From contig OZ020620.1 of the NCBI GenBank assembly GCA_963971575.1, positions 43,438,924-43,502,923 on the forward strand: a stretch of 64,000 nucleotides of DNA. Direction: 5' to 3'. Below the pieces are notes generated by a model that ran no database searches, was not told where the DNA came from, and saw only the letters and a list, made by a program, of their open reading frames with translations. Shown in pieces: positions 24,733 to 35,855 of the stretch (its first letter is position 1; each line of letters starts with the position of its first letter). A program made the position numbers and the translations under genes. This DNA is from Liopterus haemorrhoidalis (lineage: Eukaryota > Arthropoda > Insecta > Coleoptera > Dytiscidae).

Positions 24733-25870
24733 CGAGGGCTACCTTGTAAGTTTTTACAAAAACTAAGAAAGAATTTTTTTTTTCCAGAACAAACTGTTTT
24801 ATTGCTTTTCAAAATATTCGCCTTTAAGATTTATTTACTTTTGCATGCGTTCAAACCAATCCTCGAAACATTTTTTGTTTGACATTGGGGGAAAAAAATC
24901 GCTAGGGGATAAATCAGGTAAATACGGGAAATAAGACATTAATTTGATGTTTTTCTCCTTCAAATAATCAATTGTTTGACGTGCTACATTGGAGATGGCT
25001 TTGTCATAATGAAGAACGATGCGACGTTTTTGATTGTTTTTCCTGATTTTGTCGATGACTTCTGGCAAACAAATTGTTGTATACCATTCAGCATTAACAG
25101 TTCTCCGATCTTCTAAAGGAATGGTTGCGACATGTCCAGTACAACCGAAAAAACAAGTGATCATTTTCTTGGAAGTGCTTCGTGAACGAACAACTTTTGT
25201 AGGTTTCGGTTCACCTTGGAAGACTCGTGGATTGTTGCTTAGTTTTCGGTTCATATGAATAAATCAAAGTTTCGTCACCTGTAACGATGTTGTATACGGA
25301 TTTTGCAGTGTCTAGGTTGAATTTTTTTAGCATTCCCTTACACCAATCTACACGAGCCTTTTTTTGAGCTTTGGTCAAATTTTGCGGAATCCATCGGGAA
25401 CAGATCTTTTTCACAGCTCATGCAAAATCGAATGTATTGCAGTCTGCGATATGCCAAAGGATGCCTTCATTTCACGGTAAGTCACATGCCGATCTTCTTC
25501 AATCATTTTGCGCACAGCATCGATGTTTTTTTGAATTACAACTGATTTTGGTCGACCTTCACGAGATTCATCATTGACGGACGCTCGACCACGACGAAAT
25601 TCTGCAAACCAATTGTAAACAGTCTTTTCTGATGGTGCTTCATTACCAAAAGTTGGACGAAGCGAATCTATGTATTGTTTTTGAGCTAGGTCTTTATTAA
25701 AATCGTAAAAAATCATCCAACGAAAACGTTCACGAGTAATATCAATTTTTTTACAAACTTATTTTTTTAAAGCACCACTGTCAACAAACTACTCGGTCAA
25801 TTTAAGAACTGCCACTGATTTCACAATAACAAATGTCAAATTTTACGAATATAGCGGAAACATTTTAAGA
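24733..25870 (-). pseudogene. Mariner element (family C), copy 1
   Basis: The transposase reads on the minus strand. An N-terminal DNA-binding part is at 25716-25411 (MIFYDFNKDLAQKQYIDSL, PSEKTVYNWFAEFRRGRAS, DRHVTYREMKASFGISQTA). The middle at 25414-25211 has SRWIPQNLTKAQKKARVDWC and IVTGDETLIYSYEPKTKQQS, with the first aspartate in GDET. The C-terminal part at 25254-24835 has MITCFFGCTGHVATIPLEDR, IVLHYDKA (second aspartate) and FPYLPDLSPSDFF (third). The 3' end CGAGGGCTACCTTGTAAG follows TA at 24731. Frameshifts between the blocks inactivate it; all three catalytic positions are recognisable. The 5' terminal repeat was not identified, so the 25870 boundary is approximate. Confidence 0.85.
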
Positions 25871-27345
25871 TCGTAGCGCCACGCGGATTTTTTTGAAACC
25901 ATTCTAAATCAGATACCACTTGACATTTATTAGTAAATAATAGCGAAAAGTGTATCAAAAACCGACAAAAAATAAATAATTGTTTGGGATTTTCTGATTT
26001 TGTTTTAAAATTTTATAATCAAGTAAGTATACACACGTATTGTGAGGACATTTTTTTTAAGTGACATTACTTGTAAACATCTTAAATACTACAGTTTGTG
26101 ATCTGGTTTTAAGTTATGGCGGCACAGTTTTCCATTGTCGATTATTTTAACTATATTGGGGGAAATAATAATTCCCGTGTTGTTTACCAAGGGGTAGAAA
26201 TCTACAATGCTGGGCATATAATATTGTGTGAAGTCACTGAAAAAAACAGAGAGTTCATAAAGATTTATGCATAATACCTACAGACTTGTGCATTACAAAC
26301 CCACACAAAATAACAGGAATTTTCAAGATATGCGATAATAAATACAAAATTGAAAATATTTTTTGTAGTCACTATCATTAAAATGGAATGAGCAAACTTT
26401 GATATAAGGGCTCACTTTTTTTCCAATTTTTAAATTGTTTATCTAAACATCGCGTCGATTCCTAACCTCTTGCTTTCCCAATTTTGTTTCGAACCGTACG
26501 GTGTCTGATATTGGTGGAAACAAATGAAACGATATTTCCGGGTTTCTTCTTTTCAATGAATTGCACATAGGCACACAACAATATGTATTATACATTTTTC
26601 AATGATTATATTAAAACTTTAAAAACAAACTTCATACAAAACCAATACACAAAACGAAATGTTATCTGTAGTACACAAGTTCATGAATCGCTCACCAGAT
26701 GGTTGTGTGCTTAGTTGCAAATCCCTATAGTAATGACACATTTCAATATTGCCATCTAGTGGTCGTTTGTAAAAACATAAAGGGTAACCTTCGTATATAC
26801 ACTTTTTTGTTTTAACATAAAATTTGTTTCCCGAAATCTGTTGTGCGAAATAAGATGTTTTTATAAATCAGTTTTATTTTCGAATCTCTAAACGAACTGA
26901 CGAAACCTCTCATAAGTTTCCGATTATCTTTATAGTTTTATCTCACATACTGGTTTGTGTGTTAAACAAAAAAAAATATTTCTTCCAGGCAGTTTTTTTG
27001 TGTTGTACGGCTGTTTTACTTTCTCAACTGAAATGTTGTGAAAGAAGTAGAGTCTCCAGTGAATTCTGGAAAAACTTTTATTGGAGTCATGTTCCAGAGC
27101 TTTTCTTATCGATTCACTTTTTACTTCAAGAAAACAGTTCGCACAAAATTTAAGAATTACTAATAAAAAATTACCTAAATTAAAATTTAATTTTAAATGG
27201 ATGCGAGAAAATAAATATTAAAATTTATTTTAATAGTCAAATGGTATAAGAAATAATTAAAAATTATTATCACAAATAGCAGAAAACTAACTTTAAAAAT
27301 TAATGTGGTGTAAATGTTCATATTATGTTGTTACATAAGTCCGTT
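25871..27345. other. Unassigned DNA with a short shared repeat
   Basis: No gene was recognised. A 56-bp segment at 26726-26781 is repeated at 30971-31026 (listed separately). Everything else is unassigned. Confidence 0.5.
26726..26781 (+). repeat. 56-bp dispersed repeat, copy 1
   Basis: Contains TAGTAATGACACATTT and CCATCTAGTGGTCGTTTG. It matches 30971-31026 with a single visible mismatch (TTTCAATATT against TTTCCATATT). Confidence 0.75.
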
Positions 27346-27348
27346 CGT

Positions 27349-28270
27349 TTTTAGGGTTTTGTAGGTATGACCAAAAAACCCTTATACCGTCATTTTGTCG
27401 TCTGTCTGTCTGTCTGTTCGGTAAAAATTGTAGCCAAACGGCTAAACCTAGAGAGTTGAAATTTGGCATGCTTATACAACTCTTTGACCCGCACATGGGA
27501 AAAATACTAAAACATCTAAAAAACATACCCCCCTAAAAATATAAACATATATGTGCTCATCGAAAACAAAAATATTTTTTTTTAATTCTGAGTAGGGTAT
27601 CAAATGAAAGCCCTTAGTACGTGGATTAACGATCAAATTTTTATTTTTGCAAAATAAATTATTTTGATGAGATTTTTGCCAAAATTGTGCAAAAATTTTT
27701 TTGACCCTGTAGCCCAGATGGTTTAAACTAAAAATCTAAAAAAATTCTAAGTAATGTATATTGGTGTGAACCGAAATAGTACAACAGGAATTTTTGATTA
27801 AATTATGTTTTCGGAAAATAACGCATTTTTTGTGGTTTTTGGTTCACAAAGTACAAAAGTTATACCAATGTAAGACACTCATATGCAAGGCGTGCGATAG
27901 CGTAATGGGTTAGAGCACTGGTGTCGTAAGATAAAATGCGCTGGAAAACGAAGCGTTTCGAGTTCGAGTACGGAGTGAATTTTATTTTTTGTTTTTTTTT
28001 TTTTGCATTTTTATTATGTTGAAATTATTTTGTCAAAATTCTAGTTATATTTTGACAAATGCTGTATTTAATTTTTAAGAGCGTAAATTTAATAACCAGT
28101 CTTATTATATGATTAACAGACGATAAATTATTTTAAAAATATCGTTCATTTTGCCGTGATAACTACAAAGTAAAATTTGTCCTACACACTCAGCATACCG
28201 CCTTCACTTATTATATACCTGCGAAACCCTGAAATGTGTGCATATTCACACTTCACATCAATTTTTTTAT
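27349..28270 (+). repeat. HINE-A family repeat, copy 1
   Basis: Starts TTTTTAGGGTTTTGTAGG and has a GTCT microsatellite at 27398-27417. The conserved core includes GTAGCCAAACGGCTAAACC and AGTTGAAATTTGGCATGC. It ends with ATACCTGCGAAACCCT (28215-28230), the inverted partner of the start, then a GTGTG...CACAC hairpin. The organisation (subterminal inverted repeats, GTCT microsatellite, terminal hairpin) resembles Helentron-associated DINE-1-like elements. A tRNA-like cassette lies at 27888-27978. The segment after AATAACCAG (about 28100-28200) differs from copies 2 and 3. Confidence 0.8.
27888..27978 (+). other. tRNA-like (pol III-type) cassette inside HINE-A copy 1
   Basis: A box A-like ATAGCGTAATGGGTTAGAGC and a weaker box B-like GAGTTCGAGTAC are followed within 20 bases by long T-runs, which would terminate pol III. 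The position corresponds to the cassettes at 51120 and 52900 in the other copies, but the sequence differs greatly. It is not a functional tRNA: no acceptor or anticodon stem can be drawn with confidence. Confidence 0.5.
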
Positions 28271-28299
28271 TCACCTTTTATTCAATAAAATATACATTC

Positions 28300-28625
28300 A
28301 AAAAAAAAACTTTTATTATCAAATGTACTGTCCATTATTTTCTATCACTTTGGACAAAGCTCAGGCAATTTTATAATGCCATCTCTCCAGAAGGTTCCGT
28401 CTTTGCTCTCGAAATATCTGTAGAGGTGAATTTTGATATCGTCCAAAGATGCGAATTTTTTACCGTTAAGGGAATTTTGTAGAGAGCTGAATAAATAGTA
28501 GTTGGAGCATATGGTCCAGACATCGCACCGACTAGCATTTGTTCTGCTTTCTACAAAATTCCCTTAAAGGAAATTTTTTTGCATCTGTGGACGATATCAA
28601 AATTCAGATAGTAGCAAAATTAAAT
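28300..28625 (-). pseudogene. Mariner C-terminal relic with an inverted duplication
   Basis: The minus strand at 28465-28325 translates as DDIKIHLYRYFESKDGTFWR, DGIIKLPE and, after a frameshift, VIENNGQYI. This is the C-terminus of a mariner transposase (FASK..FW..GI..LP...VI..NG.YI). The first 60 bases (28428-28488) are repeated in inverted orientation at 28551-28612 around an unrelated spacer. Confidence 0.7.
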
Positions 28626-29930
28626 GGTGCATTTTGTTTTCCTTGGCGTCGTTACAATCTTTCCCTACGGTTTAGTAGAGCATTCAAAGCTATCTAGATA
28701 TAGACTACAAAATAATAAAATTAAAAAAAAAAAAAAATTTAAATCTGTTCCTTTAAATTTGCCGTTTTGTATATTTTTTCAAACCAACTACGATGGAATA
28801 AATACATTTATGTGACTTTTTACGAAACCGTCATCAGCGAGCTCGTTATTTCTTACTAAATTTGCATAATGTTTACGATTTTGTTCGATTTTTAGCCGAG
28901 ATGAATTTTTTCAAGTTAGTGTAAACAAAACAAATAGCGCTCGTACGTCAAAACGTTCTGAGTACGTATACTGTCAAAAATGACAAACTTTACGATAGAG
29001 GGGTCAGTTGCCAGATGGCAGCACTAGCGCAATCCCGAAATATAAGAGGCAACCCACATATTATCGGACAAGTAAAAAATCAAAATGTATACCATAGTTT
29101 CGGACGAAGGGAGTATAAAATAGTAATTTTTGCCTAATTTAAGCAACCTCGTAGCTTTTCTAGTTGTCGAAATATTAATAGTGCATAAATGGAACACGCT
29201 GTATATGACTATAAGTCAGAAAATTGATTGCACGGTTCACTGTATGAAAAGTTCGCACGCAGAACGATTATACAGGAACTTAGGGGCATTGTTATTGTTT
29301 TTTACTTAGGTAAAAAAGAAAAAATATTTAAAATGTTAAATGACCCAAAGATTTTCTAAGAAATTTAATAGCAAATTGCTGGTTAATATATGAGGGGAGA
29401 ATAAAAATCTGTCTTGAAGATTGTGAATAAAATCTGTAGAAAAGGGCAATTTAAAAAGATGCATTAATTTTTCAAGTCAGGCAGGCGTCGCTATAATGAT
29501 ATTAGAGAGTGATCTAGCTATTTTATTTCTCCACAGAGAAAAGATTGTAATTACATGTTGTGTTTGGTACCGTGACTATGCTCCTAGCGCCCTCTGTCGA
29601 GTTTATAGTGAAGTACAGAGGGCAGGGGATTGTTCATGAAAAGCCTTGATTAACGGGACCGAAATAGCCAGCCGTTTGTGTGCTCGCAGGCCTGGATTAA
29701 GGCCAGAATGGAGAGCTAATGGATGAGGTAATCATCGTTTATCCAAATCGTTTATAACATTATTGTTAAGATTCAAGTTCGCGGCAGGAATTCTACGCAA
29801 TTAATTTACTACAAAAGATGTTTCGCGTGATACAAGCGGGTGGTATACGAACGCACATACAGTACTGGATTCACACAATTTGACTAATATTCTTAGGATT
29901 TCGTAAGTATAATCAGGAACCATCACTCAT
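28626..29930. other. Unassigned DNA
   Basis: A poly-A stretch lies at about 28718-28737. No gene or terminal repeat was recognised in the rest. Confidence 0.5.
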
Positions 29931-29933
29931 GTA

Positions 29934-30970
29934 CGAGGACTACCTAAGTTTTTACAAAAACTAAGAAAGAAAAATATTTTTTTCAACAAACTGTTTTATT
30001 GATTTCCAAAATATTTGCCTCTTATACACTTTTGCATGCGTTCAAACCAATTCTCGAAAAAACAAATTTCACTCTAAAGTTAGTATCTCAAAAACATGGT
30101 TTTCGAAGGCTTCAACAGCTTCTTGGGCTGATGAAAATCGGTGTCCACGCATTTTTTGTTTGACATCGGGGAACAAATGCTGTGTGGGAGCTTGCATTGA
30201 CATGATGAAGAATGATGCGACGTTTTTGGTTATTTGCAAACAAATTATTGTATACCATTCAGCATTAACTGTTCTCCGATCCTCTAAAAGAATGGTTGCG
30301 ACATGTTCAGTACAACCGAAGGAACAAGTAATCATTTTCTTGGAAGTGCTTCGTGAACGATCAACTTTTGTGGGTTTCGGTTCATTTTGGAAGAACCAAA
30401 GAGTGGACTGTTGCTTAGTTTTCGGTTGATATGAATCAAATTTCGTCACTTGTAACGATTTTGTACACGGATTTCGCAGTGCCCAGGTTGAATTTTATTA
30501 GCATTCCCTTACACCAATCAACACGAGCCTTTTTTTGAGCTTCGGTCAAATTATGCAGAATTGGGAACAGATCTTTTTCACAGCAAATGTTTATGCAAAA
30601 TCGAATGCATTGTAATCTGTGATATGCCAAAGGATGCCTCTATCTCACGGTAAGTCATATTCCGATCTTCTTCAATCATTTTGCGCACAGCATCGAGATT
30701 TTTTTGAATCACAACCGATTTTGGTCGAGATTCATCACTGACAGACGCACGACCACGACGAAATTCTGCAAACTAATTGTAAACAGTCTTTTCTGATGGT
30801 GCTTCATTACCAAAAGTTGAACGAAGCGAATCTATGCATTGTTGTTAAGTTAGGCCTTTACTAAAATCGTAAGAAACTTGTTTTTTTTTAAACGCTCACT
30901 GTCAACAAACTAATCGGTCAATTTATAAGCAGCTACTGATTTCACAATAACAAATGTCAAATTTTTCAAA
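29934..30970 (-). pseudogene. Mariner element (family C), copy 2
   Basis: Same family as 24733-25870. The 3' end CGAGGACTACC follows TA at 29932. Minus-strand blocks are recognisable: VDWCKGMLIKFNLGTAKSVY, MITCSFGCTEHVATILLEDR and, close to the 3' end, QKMRGHRFSSAQEAVEAFEN. A deletion removes the second catalytic aspartate region (IVLHYDKA is absent, leaving only FFIMSMQAPTQHLF). The N-terminal block at about 30880-30640 carries several stops. The 5' boundary ends abruptly at 30970 against a 56-bp dispersed repeat. Confidence 0.82.
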
Positions 30971-31026
30971 TATAGTAATGACACATTTCCATATTGCCAT
31001 CTAGTGGTCGTTTGTAAAAACATAAA
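30971..31026 (+). repeat. 56-bp dispersed repeat, copy 2
   Basis: Matches 26726-26781. It abuts the 5' end of mariner C copy 2 at a shared TATAG. Confidence 0.75.
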
Positions 31027-31938
31027 AGATAATATTATATTTTCTTCGATTATCGACTTTCCAAAATTGTTTAATTTTGGATATTTTCAGGAAAAAGGTC
31101 TGTTTAAATAAAATTCAATTATTGAATCGATCGGTTTCGATAAACATTTTATCTTCTTCAGTATACTGTATGACAAAACAAGAGAAAAAAAAACATTTTT
31201 TTTATTCTGCAAATGCAATCTGTTATCTAAGTATTTTTTTTTTTATAATAATATTATTTTCAATCCTTCTTACACAATCTAATTAGTCCATGCAGTGTAC
31301 TTTATTTCTTTTACAAATTATTGCCAGTATCATATTCATTGCGTTATCACAATCGAAAAAAAAAAATCCTAGTCAACATATTAAAAACAATTAAAATTAA
31401 AATTATCAGTCAGTATCACAGGTGGGTGTTGAGGAAGGTGTGAGAGAAGTATGATGGTCCCCACTAATATATTCAAAATCGTCCCCACTTTTTTATAAAA
31501 ACACTTAATAAAAGGTAACGCTCGTATATGTAAAAATTATGAATTTAAAATTAAAGATGATTTTGTAGGAAACTTTAGGAGATATAGTTATCTGTTTAAA
31601 AAGGTAGTACTGTCCATTTCATTTAGTCCCCTACTGTATACTTTTTTAAATTTAATACGTTGTATTACATGATCGATCTTAAATTATTAGTCGAATATTA
31701 ATATTAAAACAATTAATAATTTGATGCGATTGCAGTACAAAAAATATTGTCCCAGATAGGTAGCATCTTGCACTTACTAAATACCTACGACATCCTGATA
31801 TTTATGAAAAATTGTACTTCACATAAATTTATTATTTGAAGAACATCGTTTAATCACAATGTCAAAAGATATCGATAAAGTAGCGATCGTAATAATCTAA
31901 ATGTTGTTCTTCTAAATATGACATTTTAAATTATTATA
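31027..31938. other. Unassigned AT-rich DNA
   Basis: No gene or element was recognised. Confidence 0.5.
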
Positions 31939-32346
31939 CAGTCTGTTTCAAACGGTTAGGCGGAACTAAATGGGAATTTCGTTCTTTTAGGTTGTCACGA
32001 AAAGGGACCTTGCTTGGGTTATTTCATTTTTCGCGTTGGAATGTCAAAATTTAAAATTCCAACAATGAAACCATGGAAAGGAATGACATATGTCAAACTT
32101 CAATTAATTTTCTTACATATTTTAATGACAAAAAAATAAATAAATGGGATATTTGTATTAATAATGACACAAAAAATCAAAATATAAAGAAAATGACATT
32201 TTAAAATGATATTAACCTTAACCAAAAAATGTTTGTTGCAAGTATGATTTACAAAGCTTAAACAAAACGGCCGAAAAGCATGATTTAAACGATGAAAGTA
32301 ACTAGATTGCAAAATCTAGTTCCGCCTAACCGTTTGGAACAGACTT
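31939..32346. mobile_element. MITE, 408 bp, Tc1/mariner-type target
   Basis: The ends are CAGTCTGTTTCAAACGG and, on the reverse strand, AAGTCTGTTCCAAACGG, both followed by TTAGGCGGAACTA. TA flanks both sides (31937-31938 and 32347-32348). No coding capacity. It sits about 200 bp downstream of the donor of the large CUB exon. Confidence 0.85.
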
Positions 32347-32548
32347 TATGTAATTTCAATAAGAGAATTAAAATTGTGATGTTCTTAAAACGATGATGGA
32401 CGTCTATGTGTTAAGATGCTAGTTGAGACTCGTATCAGACTGCGTCTCACATTGTAGTTACAATGTCAGAGCTAACAGATAGAGCAGAAGGCATGTAATC
32501 AACTACCCTCCCGAGACCCCGTACTGAACTCATCTAAAACTCACGTAC

Positions 32549-34083
32549 CTGTACGGGCAATCCGCTGGGCCCGTCATCACGAACGAACTCGAAGACGTGA
32601 CTACAGGCCTTTTAGACACTTCAATCCACGTCACCATGTAGTTACCAGGCTCCTTCTGCAGGAACTCAACAATAAAAGATCTTGAATGTTCCGACAAAAG
32701 GTCAATCGCTTCAGGAGACTTCTTCCAACCTTCCGAGAAAACTTCAACCGCAGCTGCTGTATCCTGTTGAGCAGGGCATATAACACGAACTAAATTTGGA
32801 TTAATGGCTGAATAAACCATTATTCTATTTGAAGTAGGACAAGACACAATGTGATTTAATTCATAACCACGAATTTTTAAATATAAATAATTGTTTATCG
32901 GGTCTTCAGGCTCTATAAGCCATGGTTGATGAACGCACTGCTCCATTGGAGCGTTAACACTACGCAAACTATCTACTAAACCACCTTCACTTATATCTGA
33001 AGTGAATGATGAGTCTGGGTTGCGAAGAGCTATTTCCCCACTTGACCCACGCAATCGGCGATCACCCCACGCACTGGCACATATTTCTTCAGTATCCCCG
33101 GACACAAATTCATACTCAGCTTCGAAATGAAAGTCTTTAAAATCTTGACTTATATTCATTCGGGTGATCGTAAAGTTCACTTCGATTATAGGAGCTGTTA
33201 GTGTTGTTATTGTTTTTGGTTCTGAACTGTTTGTGCAAAGACAGTCCCTCGGGAGATAGATTCCAGGCCAGGGATATTCACCTATTGTGATTTGAGCCAT
33301 ACCACGAGTTCTAGGTCGATATCTATCACATTTCCATCTTCCGCTTTTAGAATCTTTTCTTGAATAACAATCCTTATCACCGAAAGCCATTTTTGTAAAT
33401 GTAATTCTAACTCTTTCTCCTATTGGTGCTTCAAATCGATATACACAACTTAAATTCTGTTGTCCACCACGACCATAAAGAAATGTACTTTTAGGTGAGG
33501 TAAATCTTCCTGAGTTAGCTCTGAATATCCTATCACAAGGATTACGTGAATGCAGATTTTGTACGCCCTCCTGTGATATATCAACAAACTCGTATTTCAA
33601 AACAAAACTAACCGGATACAGTGCGCTTCCTTGTCTTACAAAATGTTCTATAGTCATTTCCGAACCGGATGAAACGTAACTCTCAGCCATAGAACACGGT
33701 CTAGTTGCTCTGGTACCATTATTAAGTAATGTATGATCACACAATTTTGGTACCTCATCTTTACAAAATTCACCAAGAATCGTTACATTTGTTTGAGGAA
33801 CATTTCTGGACGCAAGTCTTCCATCCCAGACCCTCAGTTGTGCGTTGCATTCTCCCATGTCATAGACGGCAGGATCAGTACTTGCAGCGTGATATTTTAC
33901 AAATGAAATCCATACTACTTCGTGTGGTCTACCTTGGAAATGATATCGGCAGGTGGTGTTTGGTGGGAGAGAATGACGAGGATTTTCAAGTATTCCGGAA
34001 GGTGCGTCGAATGTTGTTAAGAGAAATTCACACTTCCCATCTTCGCGCACGTAGCTATGAGAATCTTGATCCACGTAGATAAC
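32549..34083 (-). CDS. culd: culd-like gene, large CUB-domain exon
   Basis: This 1,535-bp exon runs from the acceptor TTATTTACAG (exon starts GTT at 34083) to the donor CAG/GTACGT at 32549/32548. It enters in phase 0 and leaves in phase 2. It encodes 511 residues with no stop. A first CUB module spans roughly residues 15-170 (KCEFLLTTFDAPSGILENP, NTTCRYHF, GECNAQLRVWDG, FCKDEVPKLC). A second starts at CDRIFRANSGRFTSPKSTF with NLSCVYRFEAP and ends near FHFEAEYEF. A third, divergent CUB-like region follows (CASAWGDRRLRGSSGEIALR). The exon ends GPADCPY, giving the first cysteine of the LDLa module. Seven N-glycosylation sequons (for example NTT, NVT, NGT, NLS, NSS, NFT, NIS) fit an extracellular role. 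In Drosophila, culd has been tied to endocytic trafficking of rhodopsin and TRPL in photoreceptors; transfer of that role here is inference. Confidence 0.93.
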
Positions 34084-34237
34084 CTGTAAATAAAATATAA
34101 GTGTTAATGAAATTCCTTATGTGATGGAGAGCAAAAATCACAATTATTTCGTAAAGATACTCAAATTAATATGGATTACACAGAGATATTATGGCCTTCC
34201 AAAAAAGTTCATTAAAAATGCATTTTATGAGACAAGT

Positions 34238-34430
34238 TGTATACAGGGTGTTTTTGGGATCTATTTAAACATTGCTAACTTCTTTATTATAAGAGATACG
34301 AAATATGAAATTAGGAAAGACCAAGTATTTTACTGTACAAACAAGAATATTAAATTGGAAAAACAAATTATTAAGTTATTCCAAAAAAAAAAAATCATTT
34401 TTATAAACGGAACACCCTACAAAAATGCTG
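34238..34430. mobile_element. Short MITE with CAGGGTGTT ends
   Basis: The left end CAGGGTGTTTTTGGG follows TATA. The right end on the reverse strand reads GGGTGTTCCGTTT next to TA. The type is common in insect genomes. The ends are imperfect and the exact right boundary is uncertain by a few bases. Confidence 0.55.
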
Positions 34431-34689
34431 TATTTTTTTAATCTATCGCATAGAAAATATAGTTTTCTTTAACAAATCATAAATAGCAATAGCACTATGT
34501 ATAAAAAAGAATGTAAAACCAGTGGCGAAGGGAAACCTCCGCTAGACTTGCCCTCCCATAAAAAAAATATTAAAAAAAAAATGTAAATTTAAAAAAAAAA
34601 ATTTAAATATTTAGATAAATCTTCAAAGATACATCAAATTATGTTCTATACCAATTTTTGTCCAAGGCTTGCTTTACTAGTTACGAATT

Positions 34690-35048
34690 AATTATCATGA
34701 CCATGGAAACGTTACATATAAGTATGAAAAAATTGAGACTTGGAAAAATTTTAAATAATTTTACAAAAATTTTTCGAAATTTTTCGTTTTATCAAAAAAC
34801 GTCTCAAATAAAAGTTATTAATTATTGCATTTATAGTAACTTTTGTTCAATAAATTTTTTCGAAATATTTTTCTGTTGCTAAATATTCGCAAAAATCTTA
34901 AAATCGACACGAGTAAACTCCCATTTTTAGTCAACCGATTTTCATAAAAAACAATAGGGTTCTTCCCATTTAATAGGAGAATTTTTTAGTACCAGAACGA
35001 ACTCTTTACGTTAAACCGTTTTTGAGTTATCGTGTATACACACAGACA

Positions 35049-35103
<55 letters not shown>

Positions 35104-35230
35104 GGACGGCACTTCGAAAATAGGTTTTTTGGATTCCTTGGACCATGAAACGTGGTCATCCGTCAAAATCTCGACATCGAAAATTTTCGCGATTACAATA
35201 CTTGCCCCTTATATATTAAGGTCGGGCAAG
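34690..35230. repeat. HINE-B family repeat, 5'-truncated copy with CA microsatellite
   Basis: Begins CATGACCATGGAAACG, as at 17127 in the full copy, and follows it through TTGAGACTTGGAAAAA and CGACACGAGTAAACTCCC. The usual ACAG tract is replaced by a long CA repeat at 35041-35100. The end GGTCGGGCAAGT at 35220-35231 is a divergent version of the family terminus. Confidence 0.75.
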
Positions 35231-35728
35231 TAAAAATGTATAAATATAAATGGGTCTAAATCCAATATTAAAAAAGTTATTAAGGATTGATTAAACAAGT
35301 ACATCCCAAGCAAAACATGTATAAATAACCTATTTTACTAAGTTGAATTAAATGTTAAAATCTGGTCTTAATACTTTTTTTCATTACTGTTTAATTTATT
35401 TATTAGTTTTAAGATTTTTAAAAGTTATTTAATTTTAACAAAACAGGTGGGTTACATGGAGAAAAATCGTATTAATCATATATTAATAGTTATTATATTA
35501 GTTGGAGATTATATTACTTGGGATGTAGTTGTTTAATGAAGTCTTAATAATTTTTTTTCTCAACTTTTGTTCAACTTTTTCTGTCTCAACTTTTTTAGTA
35601 TTGGGTACTATCATGTCTTATCATGTCCTAACGATTTACTTGAAAAATGGTATTTTCTATGCAATAGACTAAAAAAATTCAGGTTGTCCCATAAAAAAAA
35701 AAGAAAAGCTATTAGCACTTATGCTATT

Positions 35729-35855
35729 TATGCACCAATTGTGTTACTAAGATGATTACGCCCGGATAGTGACGTAATACAGCCCGAGGGCCTCTGGCCC
35801 GAGGGGTGGGTGTCGCTCGATGGGCGTAATCATCCAGTAACGCCAATGGTGCATA
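35729..35855. repeat. GC-rich foldback sequence
   Basis: Two arms of about 33 bases (left TGCACCAATTGTGTTACT, GATGATTACGCCC; right their inverse with a few mismatches) enclose a GC-rich centre containing GCCCGAGGG and GGCCCGAGGGG. It stands out from the AT-rich surroundings. It could be a small MITE; no target duplication was identified. Confidence 0.6.

Larger units (their letters stand above)
16359..32548 (-). other. culd-like gene, last intron (16.2 kb)
   Basis: The donor GTACGT at 32548-32543 and the acceptor CCCAG ending at 16359 bound a phase-2 intron that splits the LDLa module between its first and second cysteines. The intron is filled with the hAT, Harbinger, mariner, Penelope-like and HINE elements listed below. 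No alternative exon with CUB-like coding was seen inside. Confidence 0.8.

Noticed and set aside
34072..34074. Translation start at the beginning of the large CUB exon
   Set aside because: The codon is GTG inside the exon. An acceptor lies 9 bases upstream and the phase matches the preceding exon, so it is an internal valine.
33729..34082. 117-codon plus-strand frame opposite the large CUB exon
   Set aside because: A shadow of the real minus-strand exon, which has conserved cysteines, sequons and splice sites.
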